Shown: piece by piece, positions 1-10,158 of the stretch
Numbering within the stretch: the first letter of the stretch is position 1
Layout: every line of letters begins with the position of its first letter
NCBI RefSeq assembly: GCF_036227565.1
Contig: NZ_CP109460.1
Location: forward strand, 6,138,001 to 6,202,000
Length of the DNA stretch: 64,000 nucleotides
DNA from: Streptomyces sp. NBC_01454
GTDB lineage: Bacteria; Actinomycetota; Actinomycetes; Streptomycetales; Streptomycetaceae
Reading direction: 5' to 3'
The notes under the pieces: model-generated
What the model saw: the letters and a program-made list of their open reading frames with translations, nothing else
Database searches by the model: none
Told to the model about the DNA's origin: nothing
Position numbers and translations under genes: made by a program

Positions 1-711
1 CCGGAAGATCTGCTCGGCATCGTGGTCGAGCGTCGCGACGTGGTAGCTGCGCTCCAGCAGCGTCTGGCGGACATCGGTCGAGGAGACCCGGCTCAGGATG
101 CGCTCGGAGTCCACCGGCGGGACGACATGGTCCTGCGGGCTGGTCATCACCAGCAACGGCTGGGTGACACGCGGGAGTTCGGAGTCGACCTGCTGGAAGA
201 ACCGGCGCAGTGAATGCGCGGCGTGCAGCGGCACCCGGTCGTAGCCGACCTCCTCGGCACCGGGCTTGGCGATGTCGCTGGCGATCCCCTTGGTCGTCCG
301 CACGAGATGGCGCAGCACCGGCAGCAGCGGCCCGGCCGCGTCGTGCACCTTGTTGGCGGGGTTGACCACCGCGACGCCGCTGATCGCGTCGCCGTGCTTG
401 GCGGCCAGCCGCAGCGCCAGCGCGGCGCCCATCGACAGGCCGCAGACGAAGACCGCGGCGCAGCGCTCGGTCAGCGCCCGCAGTTCGCGGTCGACCTCGG
501 CGTACCAGTCCTGCCAGGTCGTGATCTGCAGGTCCTGCCAGCGGGTGCCGTGACCGGGCAGCAGCGGCAGGCTGACCGTGAGCCCCTGGTCGGCCAGATA
601 CTCGGCCCAGGGGCGCACGGACTGGGGGGAGCCGGTGAAGCCGTGGCACACGAGGACGCCGACCTCTCCGCCGTCACGGCGGAACGGCTCGGTTCCGGGA
701 AGGAGCGGCAC
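1..711 (-). CDS. alpha/beta hydrolase (carboxylesterase / monoacylglycerol lipase-like), 3' end outside window
   Basis: Partial alpha/beta-hydrolase; 237 codons are visible and the C-terminus lies beyond the left edge. The reading frame gives an oxyanion-hole style HGFTGSP motif near residue 24, a nucleophile elbow GLSMGAA, and a PQDHVVPP segment typical of the acid residue loop. A SYHVATLDHDAEQIF stretch carries the catalytic His just before the cut. The GTG at 709-711 is chosen because family members start with a short lead like VPLLPGTEPFRRDG; it has no strong ribosome site. It is divergent from the acyltransferase gene, so it may act in lipid or ester turnover, but the substrate cannot be read from the sequence. 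Confidence 0.85.
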   Translation of the reverse strand, partial: MPLLPGTEPFRRDGGEVGVLVCHGFTGSPQSVRPWAEYLADQGLTVSLPLLPGHGTRWQDLQITTWQDWYAEVDRELRALTERCAAVFVCGLSMGAALALRLAAKHGDAISGVAVVNPANKVHDAAGPLLPVLRHLVRTTKGIASDIAKPGAEEVGYDRVPLHAAHSLRRFFQQVDSELPRVTQPLLVMTSPQDHVVPPVDSERILSRVSSTDVRQTLLERSYHVATLDHDAEQIFR

Positions 712-858
712 CGCGGGACTCCGATCGATGAGAGGGCCTGGCGAGTTACCCCAGGGTACGCAAAGTGACGGCGGGCGGGTAGGTCCGGCGACGGGCGCGA
801 CGCGAGCGGGCCACCGCGGCAGGTTAAGGTCTTTGCGTCACACACAGGAGGCAGTCGG

Positions 859-1608
859 TTGATCTACGGCGCAATGAAGTTTTCCATCGGCGGGTCGCTG
901 AAGCTTGCCTTCAGGCCCTGGGTGGAAGGCATCGAGAACATTCCCGCCGAGGGTCCGGCGATCCTCGCGAGCAACCATCTGTCCTTCTCGGACTCCTTCT
1001 TCCTGCCCGCGGTGCTGGACCGGAAGGTCACCTTCATCGCCAAGGCCGAGTACTTCACCTCGCCGGGCGTGAAGGGCAAGCTGACCGCCGCGTTCTTCAA
1101 GGGCGTGGGCCAGCTGCCGGTCGACCGCTCCGGCGGACGCGGCGCGGGCGAGGCGGCGATCAAGAGCGGCATCGACGTGCTGGAGCGCGGTGAGCTGTTC
1201 GGCATCTACCCGGAGGGCACCCGCTCCCCGGACGGCCGGCTCTACCGCGGCAAGCCGGGCGGCCTGGCACGGGTGGCGCTGGCCACCGGGGCGCCGGTCA
1301 TCCCCGTGGCGATGATCGACACCGAGAAGGTGCAGCCGCCGGGCAAGATCGTGCCCAAGATGATCCGGCCGGGCATCCGTATCGGCAAGCCGCTGGACTT
1401 CACCCGCTATCAGGGCATGGAGGGCGACCGCTTCATCCTGCGGTCGGTCACCGACGAGGTCATGTACGAGATCATGAAGCTGTCCGGCCAGGAGTACGTC
1501 GACATCTACGCGACCGCGGCCAAGCGCCAGATCGCCGACGCGGCGAAGGCGGCGGAGGCGAAGAAGAAGGCCGAGGCGGAGCAGGCCAAGAAGGCGGCCG
1601 CCGAATAG
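859..1608 (+). CDS. plsC: 1-acyl-sn-glycerol-3-phosphate acyltransferase family protein (PlsC-like)
   Basis: Lysophospholipid acyltransferase of about 249 residues, expected at the inner face of the membrane, transferring an acyl group to lysophosphatidate or a related acceptor. The acyltransferase motif HX4D is H40-D45 (NHLSFSD), the phosphate-binding motif EGTRS is at 119-123, and a Lys/Ala-rich tail follows. The start is TTG: a CAGGAGG ribosome site lies 7 bases before it, better than the in-frame ATG five codons on. A TAAGGT at 825-830 could be the -10 element. M. tuberculosis has a homologue (Rv2182c) in a similar gene order. The exact acceptor is inferred, not shown. Confidence 0.88.
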   Translation: MIYGAMKFSIGGSLKLAFRPWVEGIENIPAEGPAILASNHLSFSDSFFLPAVLDRKVTFIAKAEYFTSPGVKGKLTAAFFKGVGQLPVDRSGGRGAGEAAIKSGIDVLERGELFGIYPEGTRSPDGRLYRGKPGGLARVALATGAPVIPVAMIDTEKVQPPGKIVPKMIRPGIRIGKPLDFTRYQGMEGDRFILRSVTDEVMYEIMKLSGQEYVDIYATAAKRQIADAAKAAEAKKKAEAEQAKKAAAE

Positions 1609-1657
1609 CACGGGCAGGGCCGAGACCGGGCGCGGGTGCCCGGCGAGGGGGACGGCG

Positions 1658-3022
1658 ATGACGGATACCGACACGGACACGGACACGGACACAGGGACGG
1701 TGCGCGGGGCCATGGCAGCCCGGCGCCACGGCAAGCGCCCCCCCAAGGTGCTGCGGATGTCCGTCGAACTCCCGCTGTGGCGGGCGCTCACCGGCTACCG
1801 GATCCTCACCCTCCTCTACACCCTGTGCCTGGTCGGTCTCTCCTACCGGCGCTACGCGCATCCGCTCGGCGCCGCCGCGTACATGGGTGCGCTGACCGTC
1901 TGGATGGTGCTGACCTGGCGGCGCACCATGTCACCGGAGCGCTGCACCCGGCAGTTCCTGGTCGCCGATCTCGCCTTCGCGGTCGGCGGCATCCTGCTCA
2001 CGCCGCTGGTCGACAGCCACGCCCGCATCATGGGCGGCGGGCCGACGCTGCCGTCCATCTGGACGGCGGGTGCCGTCCTCGGCTTCGCGATCAAGGGCGG
2101 CTGGCGCTGGGCCGCGGTGGCCTCCAGCTTCGTGGCGGTGGCCAATCTGGTCGAGCGTCAGGAGCTGGCCCGCGACACCGTCCACAACGTGGTGCTGGTG
2201 TGGGTGGCCAGCGTCGGCATCGGCTATGTCGTCGAGGTGGCCCGCTCCAGTGAGCGCACCCTCGCGCGCGCCCTGCAGATCGAGGCGGCCACCCGGGAGC
2301 GGGAGCGGCTGGCCCGCGACATCCACGACAGCGTGCTCCAGGTGCTGGCGATGGTGCAGCGGCGCGGTACCGAGATCGGCGGCGAGGCGGCCGACCTCGG
2401 CCGGATGGCCGGTGAACAGGAGGTCGCGCTGCGGACCCTGGTCGCCGGCGGGCTGCTGCCGCCGCCCGGCGGCCGGCCCGGTGGCGCCGCGCCCACGGTG
2501 CCGCACCAGGCCGGTGAGCGGGAACGGGAGGACGGCCCGGTCCGCCTCGCGGCCGCCCCGGCGACGTCCGGCGGCGGGCCGTGCGATGTGCGGGCGCTGC
2601 TCGCGCCGTTCGCCGGCTGCGGGGTCACCTTCTCCGAGCCGGGCGCCCCGGTGGAGCTGCCGGCCGCGGCGGCGGCGGAGCTCGCGGCCGCTGTCAGTGC
2701 CGCGTTGGACAATGTCCGGGTGCATGCGGGGGAGGAGGCCCATGCATGGATCCTGGTGGAGGACGAGCCGGAGGCGGTGCTGGTGACCGTCCGCGACGAC
2801 GGCCCCGGCATCGCCGAGGGCCGGCTCGCCGACGCCGAGCGGGAGGGCCGGCTGGGGGTGGCCCTGTCGATCCGCGGCCGGCTGCGGGATCTGGGCGGCA
2901 GCGCCCAGTGGGTCTCGGTCCCCGGCCAGGGCACGGAAGTGGAATTGACGGTTCCCAAGGATGGCGCGTCCGGCGCGTCCGGCGCGTCCGAGGGCAAACG
3001 ACGGGGGAAGGCAGGCGCGTGA
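1658..3022 (+). CDS. macS: two-component sensor histidine kinase (MacS-like)
   Basis: Membrane sensor kinase of 454 residues. An N-terminal hydrophobic region (about 40-195, four or more membrane segments) precedes a HisKA_3-type dimerisation box ERERLARDIHDSVLQVL with phospho-acceptor His223. A HATPase_c domain follows, with an N-box-like ALDNVRVHA and a DDGPGIAEGRL G-box. It opens with a (TD)5 stretch made by a GACACG hexamer repeat and ends with a GASGASGAS repeat; both are low-complexity and may vary between strains. The stop overlaps the response-regulator start (GTGA), so the two are translationally coupled. Assignment to the Streptomyces MacRS pair is from family resemblance and position. 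Confidence 0.85.
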   Translation: MTDTDTDTDTDTGTVRGAMAARRHGKRPPKVLRMSVELPLWRALTGYRILTLLYTLCLVGLSYRRYAHPLGAAAYMGALTVWMVLTWRRTMSPERCTRQFLVADLAFAVGGILLTPLVDSHARIMGGGPTLPSIWTAGAVLGFAIKGGWRWAAVASSFVAVANLVERQELARDTVHNVVLVWVASVGIGYVVEVARSSERTLARALQIEAATRERERLARDIHDSVLQVLAMVQRRGTEIGGEAADLGRMAGEQEVALRTLVAGGLLPPPGGRPGGAAPTVPHQAGEREREDGPVRLAAAPATSGGGPCDVRALLAPFAGCGVTFSEPGAPVELPAAAAAELAAAVSAALDNVRVHAGEEAHAWILVEDEPEAVLVTVRDDGPGIAEGRLADAEREGRLGVALSIRGRLRDLGGSAQWVSVPGQGTEVELTVPKDGASGASGASEGKRRGKAGA

Positions 3023-3690
3023 ACGAGCAGCCGGCGCTGAAGGTCATGGTGGTCGACGACCACCCGATGTGGCGCGACGCGGTCGCCCGGGATCTGGCGG
3101 AGGCCGGGTTCGAGGTCGTGGCGACGGCCGGGGACGGCCTCCAGGCGGTGCGCAGGGCGCAGGCCGCGGCGCCCGATGTGCTGGTCCTCGACCTCAATCT
3201 GCCGGGGCTGCCCGGCGTGCGGGTGTGCAAGGAACTGGTCGGCGCCCGCCCGGCGCTGCGGGTGCTGGTGCTGTCCGCGAGCGGTGAGCACGCCGATGTG
3301 CTGGAGGCGGTCAAGTCCGGGGCGACGGGCTATCTGCTGAAGTCGGCGAGCACCCAGGAACTGCTGGACGCGGTGCGGCGCACGGCCGCCGGCGATGCGG
3401 TGTTCACCCCGGGCCTGGCCGGTCTGGTGCTGGGCGAGTACCGCCGGCTGGCGGCCGAACCGGCCCCCGCGGCGCCGGACGAGCCGGGCGCACCGCAGCT
3501 GACGGACCGGGAGACCGAGGTGCTGCGCCTGGTCGCCAAGGGGCTCTCGTACAAGCAGATCGCCGAGCGGCTGGTCATCTCGCACCGCACGGTGCAAAAC
3601 CACGTCCAGAACACCCTCGGCAAGCTCCAGTTGCACAATCGCGTGGAGCTGGTGCGCTATGCCATCGAGCGCGGCCTCGACGAGGCGTGA
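3019..3690 (+). CDS. macR: LuxR/NarL-family response regulator (MacR-like)
   Basis: Response regulator of 223 residues, partner of the kinase it overlaps by four bases. The receiver domain (about 8-125) has the acidic pair in VVDDHP, phospho-acceptor Asp58 in LVLDLNLPG, and Lys in LLKSAS. The C-terminal LuxR HTH (about 155-218) begins LTDRETEVLRLVAKG. The GTG start is fixed by the overlap; longer upstream reading is out of context. DNA-binding targets cannot be seen here. In Streptomyces the MacRS pair influences morphogenesis and antibiotic production, which is family knowledge. Confidence 0.88.
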   Translation: MNEQPALKVMVVDDHPMWRDAVARDLAEAGFEVVATAGDGLQAVRRAQAAAPDVLVLDLNLPGLPGVRVCKELVGARPALRVLVLSASGEHADVLEAVKSGATGYLLKSASTQELLDAVRRTAAGDAVFTPGLAGLVLGEYRRLAAEPAPAAPDEPGAPQLTDRETEVLRLVAKGLSYKQIAERLVISHRTVQNHVQNTLGKLQLHNRVELVRYAIERGLDEA

Positions 3691-3889
3691 CCGGCGCGGA
3701 CACCGGCCGGACCGGCCGCCCCCCGGAGGGAGCCGCTCGTACGGGTGAACGCCTCTCCCCAACTGCCCGTAAAATCACCGGCATCACCGTTTGCCCCATT
3801 CCTGAGTGACCCAGATCACCATTAGCGTGACCGGCGTCGGATCGAAGACGGCCGTGCGCGGCCACTGACGGGATGTAGGTGAAGCAGCG

Positions 3890-4918
3890 ATGCGGGTCGG
3901 AGTACTGACCGGCGGCGGCGACTGCCCCGGTCTGAACGCGGTGATCAGGGGCATCGTCCGCAAGGGCACCCAGGAGTACGGATATGACTTCGTCGGCTTC
4001 CGGGACGGCTGGCGCGGGCCCATGGAGGGCGACACCGTGCCGCTGGACATCCCGGCGGTGCGCGGCATCCTGCCCCGCGGCGGCACGGTCCTCGGTTCCT
4101 CACGGACCAACCCCTTCAAGGAGAACGACGGCGTCCGCCGGATCAGGGAGACGCTCGCCAAGGAAGAGGTCGAGGCCCTGATCGCGATCGGCGGCGAGGA
4201 CACCCTCGGCGTCGCCGCCCGGCTCCACGGGGAGCACGCGATCCCCTGTGTCGGCGTCCCCAAGACCATCGACAACGACCTGTCGGCCACGGACTACACC
4301 TTCGGCTTCGACACCGCCGTCGGCGTCGCCACCGAGGCCATCGACCGGCTGCACACCACCGCCGAATCCCATATGCGGGTACTGGTCGTCGAGGTGATGG
4401 GCCGGCACGCGGGCTGGATCGCGCTGCACTCGGGCCTCGCCGGCGGGGCGAACGTCATCCTGATCCCGGAGCAGCGCTTCGACATCGAGCAGGTCTGCCG
4501 GTGGATCGAGTCCCGCTTCAAGGTCCGCTACGCCCCGATCGTGGTCGTCGCCGAGGGCGCGATGCCCAAGGACGGCCAGATGGTGCTCAAGGACGACTCC
4601 ACCGACTCCTTCGGGCATGTCCGGCTCTCGGGCGTGGGGGAGTGGCTGGCCAAGGAGATCGAGGCACGGACCGGCAAGGAGGCCCGTACCACGGTCCTCG
4701 GGCACACCCAGCGCGGCGGTACCCCCAGTGCCTTCGACCGCTGGCTGGCCACCCGCTTCGGGCTGCACGCCATCGACGCGGTGCGCGACGGCGACTTCGG
4801 CATGATGGTCGCGCTGCGCGGTACGGACATCGTCCGGGTGCCGATCGCGGAGGCGACCGCCCGGCTGAAGACCGTCGATCCGGCGCTCTACGCCGAGGTC
4901 GGGGTCTTCTTCGGCTGA
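3890..4918 (+). CDS. pfkA: 6-phosphofructokinase
   Basis: Phosphorylates fructose 6-phosphate to the 1,6-bisphosphate, the committed step of glycolysis, in the cytosol. The 342 residues match the actinobacterial type. Visible motifs are the nucleotide loop LTGGGDCPGLNAVIRG at the N-terminus, IGGEDTLG at about 100-107, the catalytic PKTIDNDL, the substrate loop MGRHAGWIA, and GHTQRGGTPSAFDR. The GGED signature, rather than GGDG, places it in the group close to pyrophosphate-dependent enzymes although Streptomyces members are known to use ATP. The ATG start has a GTAGGTGAAG site upstream. Monocistronic by spacing. Confidence 0.95.
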   Translation: MRVGVLTGGGDCPGLNAVIRGIVRKGTQEYGYDFVGFRDGWRGPMEGDTVPLDIPAVRGILPRGGTVLGSSRTNPFKENDGVRRIRETLAKEEVEALIAIGGEDTLGVAARLHGEHAIPCVGVPKTIDNDLSATDYTFGFDTAVGVATEAIDRLHTTAESHMRVLVVEVMGRHAGWIALHSGLAGGANVILIPEQRFDIEQVCRWIESRFKVRYAPIVVVAEGAMPKDGQMVLKDDSTDSFGHVRLSGVGEWLAKEIEARTGKEARTTVLGHTQRGGTPSAFDRWLATRFGLHAIDAVRDGDFGMMVALRGTDIVRVPIAEATARLKTVDPALYAEVGVFFG

Positions 4919-5075
4919 ACGGGGCCGCTGTCCACCCCCGCCGGCCGCGCCCGACCCGCCCGCTCCGGGCGGCACCGCCGGGCGGCGGGCCGTATATTCG
5001 CCCTTACGCGACATATCCGGCCGCTCGCCCGCAGGTGGGTGGCGGCCGGCCGGCGCACGGACCCGGGAGAGCTCA

Positions 5076-6092
5076 GTGGAGATCGTCGCCTTCGGTGTGC
5101 AGACGGACGAGCGGCCGATCCTGGAGCGGGCCTTCGCCGGCCGGCACCAGATCCGCAGCCTGGACGTCACCCTCAACCGCGACACCGCTCCCATCGCCCA
5201 CGGCTACGAGATCGTCAGCGCGGGCGTCACCGCCGACCTGGGCGCGGACGTGCTGCAGACCCTCGCGGCCGGCGGGACGAAAATGATCGCCCAGCGCGCC
5301 ACGGGCTTCAACAATGTCGACCTGCAGGCCGCGGCCGACCTGGGAATGAGCGTCGGCCGGGTCTCCCGCTACTCGCCGTACGCGGTCGCCGAATTCGCCT
5401 GGGGCCTCGCGCTGGCCGTCAACCGGCGGCTCCTCATGGCCGGCCACCGCACCCGTACCTTCGACTTCCGGCTGGACGGCCTGATGGGCCGTGATCTGCG
5501 CGGCCGGACGGCGGGCGTGCTCGGCACCGGCCGGATCGGCGAGGCGTTCGCCGAGATCGCCCACGGCTTCGGGATGCGCCTGCTGGGCTGGGACCTCGCC
5601 GCGAACCCGCGGTGCGCCGAGCTGGGCATGGAGTACGTCTCCCAGGAGCGGCTGTTCGCCGAGGCGGATCTGATCACCCTGCACGTCCCGCTGGTGGCGG
5701 CCACCCGGCATCTCGTCGACGCCGACGCGCTGGCCGCGATGAAGGACGACGCGATCCTGGTCAACTCCAGCCGCGGCGGACTCGTCGACACCGCGGCCCT
5801 CGTCGACACGCTCAAGGCCGGCCGGCTCACCGGCGTCGCCCTCGACGTCTACGAGGAGGAGGCCGCCTACTTCTACGCCGACAAGTCCCTGGACGTCATC
5901 GGCGACGACACCCTCGCCCGCCTGATGACCTTCTCGAACGTGCTGGTCACCTCGCACCAGGCGTACTTCACCGAGGAGGCGGTGGGCCAGATCGTCGAGG
6001 CCACCGTGGCCAACGTCGCGGACTATCTGGCCCACCGCACCAACGCGAACATGCTGGTCACACGAGGACAGCTGCCAGCAGTTGCGCGGTGA
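5076..6092 (+). CDS. 2-hydroxyacid dehydrogenase, D-lactate dehydrogenase-like
   Basis: NAD-dependent D-2-hydroxyacid dehydrogenase of 338 residues, probably reducing pyruvate to D-lactate. The Rossmann motif GTGRIGEAF sits near residue 150. The catalytic Arg is in LVNSSRGGLVD, the Glu in the ALDVYEEEAAYF region, and the His in VTSHQAYFT. The last 35 bases overlap the 3' end of the opposing anthranilate synthase gene, so the two genes converge tail to tail. The GTG start is preceded by GGGAGAGCTCA, a reasonable ribosome site. The substrate is inferred from the family. Confidence 0.88.
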   Translation: MEIVAFGVQTDERPILERAFAGRHQIRSLDVTLNRDTAPIAHGYEIVSAGVTADLGADVLQTLAAGGTKMIAQRATGFNNVDLQAAADLGMSVGRVSRYSPYAVAEFAWGLALAVNRRLLMAGHRTRTFDFRLDGLMGRDLRGRTAGVLGTGRIGEAFAEIAHGFGMRLLGWDLAANPRCAELGMEYVSQERLFAEADLITLHVPLVAATRHLVDADALAAMKDDAILVNSSRGGLVDTAALVDTLKAGRLTGVALDVYEEEAAYFYADKSLDVIGDDTLARLMTFSNVLVTSHQAYFTEEAVGQIVEATVANVADYLAHRTNANMLVTRGQLPAVAR

Positions 6093-8025
6093 TGGCCGCG
6101 CCGTCCAGGGTCAGCACCGACTCGGGGTGGAACTGCACGCCCGCGAAGCCCGGACCGCGCAGCGCGTGCACCTCACCGGTCCCGGCGTCCCGGCTCAACT
6201 CGACGCGGTGCATGGCGAGTTCGGCTGCCGTGGTGTCGTCGCAGCGGGCCGTGAAGGTGTTGTAGAAGCCGACCGTCTCCTGGCGGCCGAAGAAGTCGAT
6301 CCGCTCCTGCGCGCCCTGGAAGGGCACCTCCTTGCGGACGACCTCCAACCCCAGCTCCGCGGCGAGCAGTTCATGCCCGAGGCACACCCCCAGCAGGCCG
6401 TGCCGGTGCTCCGCGACGAGCTCGGCGGTGAGCGACCGCAGCAGGCGCATCTTGGGGTCGGCGGCATCGGAGGGATCGCCCGGCCCCGGGCCCAGCACGA
6501 CCGGGCCCCGGTGCGCACGGGCAGCTTCGCGCAGCCCCGGCTCGTCGAAGCGCCGCACGGTGACCGCCAGCCCCGAGGTGCGCAGCAGATGCGCCAGCAT
6601 CGCGGTGAAGGTGTCCTCCGCGTCGATGACCAGGGCCTCGCCGCTCAGCTCGGCGATCGGCGCGGTGGTCTGCATCCGCAGCCAGAACGGCGCGAGGTCG
6701 GCGCGGCGGGCGTCCAGCGCGGCCTGCACCCGCGGGTCGTCGGCCAGCCGCGGCGGCTTCCCCCCGTCCGCTGGCCGCGCGGGCGCCGGCGCCACTCCCA
6801 GGGCGCTGAGCACCCCCGCGGCCTTGGCATGCGTCTCGGCGACCTCGCTGTACGGGTCGGAGGCGCGCACCAGCGTGGCGCCGACCGGCACCCGCAGCCG
6901 GCCGCCGGCCGAGATGTCGGCGGTACGGATCAGGATCGGGGAGTCCAGCGTCCGGGCGCAGGCGCCCTCGCCCGGCCCGTCGCCCGGGGCCCGCCCGATC
7001 AGCGCCAGCGCGCCCGCGTAGTAGCCGCGGCCCCGCCCGTCGGAGTCCACCGGCTCGTGCCGCTCGATGACCCGGCAGGCGTTCTGCACCGGCGACCCGG
7101 TGACCGTCGCCGCGAACATCGTCTCCTTGAGCACCTCGCGCACATCGAGGGTGGACCGGCCGCGCAGCTCGTATTCGGTGTGCGCGAGATGCGCCATCTC
7201 CTTGAGCCGGGGGCCGACGACCACCCCGCCCCGGTCGCCCACCGTGCACATCATCTTCAGCTCCTCGTCCACCACCATGGACAGCTCCTCGACCTCCTTG
7301 CGGTCGCCGAGGAACGTCAGCAGGCTCTCGGCCGTCGGGCCGCCCTGCGGGTAGCGGTAGGTGCCGCTGATGGGGTTCATCACGACCGTGCCCCCGGACA
7401 TCCGCACATGCACCTCGGGGCTGGCGCCGACCAGTGTGTGCACCCCCGGGCGGTGCACCACATACGTCCAGTACGCGCCGCGCTCACCGGCCAGCAGCCG
7501 CCGGAACAGGGCCAGCGCGTCGGCCGCCGAGAAGTCCGCGATCTCGCCCTGGAAGGTCCGGCGGATGACGAAGTTCGCGCCCTCACCCGTGCCGATCTCG
7601 TCCCGCACCACCCGCCCGACGATCTCGGCGTAGGCGTCGTCGTCCACGTCGAACGCCCCGCCGGTCACCCGCACGTCCCGCGCGGGCAGCGCCGCCAGCA
7701 TCTCGTCGAGGGGCACCTCGGCGCTCTCGCGGGGCCGCAGCACGGCCAGCGGGGTGCCGTCGTCGTGGACGTGGAAGCCGCGCTCGCGGATCTGCCGGAA
7801 CGGGATCAGCGCGAGCGCGTCGGTCACCGGCGCTTCCGGCACCCCCTCGCCCAGCGGGATGTCGGCCAGCCGCCCGACCTCGGTGACCTCGCCCATCAGC
7901 ACCTCGACGGTGCTGCCGTCCCGCCCCGGACAGCGGCGGCGCAACAGGGCGAACGGCGGGCAGGCGGGGTCGAGCAGCCGGCGGACGAGGGCGGCGGCGG
8001 TGCGGGCGTCAGGCTCGCGGTGCAT
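6058..8025 (-). CDS. trpE: anthranilate synthase, fused TrpE-TrpG
   Basis: Converts chorismate plus glutamine to anthranilate, first step of tryptophan synthesis. The single 655-residue chain joins both subunits. The N-terminal TrpE chorismate domain (to about 450) includes GERGAYWTYVVHR, MNPISGTYRYP and FAATVTGSPVQNACRVIE. The C-terminal glutamine amidotransferase domain has GPGPGDPSD, the Cys nucleophile in GVCLGHELLA, and the His-Glu pair in QFHPESVL. ATG 8023-8025 is chosen because GAAGGA lies just upstream; a longer in-frame reading would run into the attenuator. It is controlled by a trp leader and is divergent from DAHP synthase. The two-domain fusion is of the type described in S. venezuelae trpE(G). 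Confidence 0.93.
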   Translation of the reverse strand: MHREPDARTAAALVRRLLDPACPPFALLRRRCPGRDGSTVEVLMGEVTEVGRLADIPLGEGVPEAPVTDALALIPFRQIRERGFHVHDDGTPLAVLRPRESAEVPLDEMLAALPARDVRVTGGAFDVDDDAYAEIVGRVVRDEIGTGEGANFVIRRTFQGEIADFSAADALALFRRLLAGERGAYWTYVVHRPGVHTLVGASPEVHVRMSGGTVVMNPISGTYRYPQGGPTAESLLTFLGDRKEVEELSMVVDEELKMMCTVGDRGGVVVGPRLKEMAHLAHTEYELRGRSTLDVREVLKETMFAATVTGSPVQNACRVIERHEPVDSDGRGRGYYAGALALIGRAPGDGPGEGACARTLDSPILIRTADISAGGRLRVPVGATLVRASDPYSEVAETHAKAAGVLSALGVAPAPARPADGGKPPRLADDPRVQAALDARRADLAPFWLRMQTTAPIAELSGEALVIDAEDTFTAMLAHLLRTSGLAVTVRRFDEPGLREAARAHRGPVVLGPGPGDPSDAADPKMRLLRSLTAELVAEHRHGLLGVCLGHELLAAELGLEVVRKEVPFQGAQERIDFFGRQETVGFYNTFTARCDDTTAAELAMHRVELSRDAGTGEVHALRGPGFAGVQFHPESVLTLDGAAITAQLLAAVLV

Positions 8026-8072
8026 GGCGGGAGTTCCTTCCAGGAGTGGAGGAACGGCCGCCGGAAAAGGCT

Positions 8073-8097
8073 GAAGGCCGCCCCTCGGGCGGCCTTC
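8073..8097 (-). terminator. trp attenuator terminator hairpin
   Basis: Perfect 11-bp stem with a 3-base loop (arms 8073-8083 and 8087-8097). Read on the minus strand it is followed by AGCCTTTT. It lies between the Trp-rich leader peptide and the trpE start, the position expected of an attenuator terminator. When Trp-tRNA is scarce a ribosome stalled on the leader's Trp codons would favour an alternative fold. The competing antiterminator pairing was not worked out here. Confidence 0.85.
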
Positions 8098-8123
8098 GCG
8101 GAGTGTGTGGTGTGCGCGCGAAA

Positions 8124-9645
<1,522 letters not shown>

Positions 9646-9692
9646 GCCGGTGGGCCGCTGACCTGCACTGACGGTCAGGGACAACAGAATGG

Positions 9693-9722
9693 TGGGGCGC
9701 GGATCCTGTGATCCGCGCCCCA
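9693..9722 (+). terminator. terminator after DAHP synthase
   Basis: Perfect 12-bp stem (9693-9704 with 9711-9722) and a 6-base loop, located 48 bases after the stop codon. There is no real T-run, as is common in Streptomyces. It separates the DAHP synthase transcript from the iron-regulated bfd gene. Confidence 0.8.
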
Positions 9723-9751
9723 TCGCGTTGTGCAGCCCCTGCCGTGCCAGG

Positions 9752-9770
9752 TAAGGTAAGGGTAACCTCA
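9752..9770 (+). promoter_or_regulatory. candidate iron box (DmdR/IdeR operator) upstream of bfd
   Basis: TAAGGTAAGGGTAACCTCA matches 15 of 19 positions of the actinobacterial iron-box consensus TTAGGTTAGGCTAACCTAA, with the AGGT and AACCT half-sites intact. It lies about 50 bases before the bfd start, where a DmdR1/IdeR repressor would block transcription under iron-replete conditions. Binding is inferred from the match only. Confidence 0.75.
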
Positions 9771-9819
9771 CTCAAGATCAGCCGGATCGATGAGGTTCCC
9801 TTCCGGAGGTGACCCCCGC

Positions 9820-10074
9820 GTGTACGTCTGCTCTTGCTTCGGCATCACCGAGCAGCAGGTCCGCGACCACGCGGACACCGGCGCCTGCACGCCCCGTCAG
9901 ATCGCCTCCGCCTGTAAGGCCGGCACCGACTGCGGCAACTGCGTACGCCGCATCCAGGCCCTGCTGGGCCGGGGCGACTGCCCCCGCCGGGAACTCATCG
10001 ACAGCGGTGCGCCCGAGCCGCTGGGCGCGGTGGCGGGCGCAGTGGGGCCCGCGGCGCTCTCGGAGGCCGCCTAG
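9820..10074 (+). CDS. bfd: bacterioferritin-associated ferredoxin (Bfd-like)
   Basis: Small [2Fe-2S] protein (84 residues) with the four-Cys pattern of Bfd: CSC near residue 4-6 (VYVCSCFGIT) and CGNC in KAGTDCGNCVRRI. Bfd delivers electrons to bacterioferritin to release stored iron. GTG 9820 is chosen because GGAGGT sits 9 bases upstream and the protein then starts right at the Cys motif. The iron-box-like site in front suggests expression in iron starvation. It converges on bfr, its expected partner. The Ala/Gly-rich tail after residue 60 is of unknown use. Confidence 0.9.
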   Translation: MYVCSCFGITEQQVRDHADTGACTPRQIASACKAGTDCGNCVRRIQALLGRGDCPRRELIDSGAPEPLGAVAGAVGPAALSEAA

Positions 10075-10092
10075 CCCTCGTGGGCCGCGGCA

Positions 10093-10131
10093 CGCCCGGG
10101 GTGAGGGGGATCGTCCCCTGCCGTCCGGGCG
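10093..10131. terminator. bidirectional terminator between bfd and bfr
   Basis: Arms CGCCCGG (10093-10099) and CCGGGCG (10125-10131) enclose a smaller GGGGA/TCCCC hairpin. The compound stem sits in the 84-bp gap between the convergent bfd and bfr genes and can serve both. Confidence 0.5.
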
Positions 10132-10158
10132 GTGGTCGCAGCGCCTCGGCCCGCTCGC

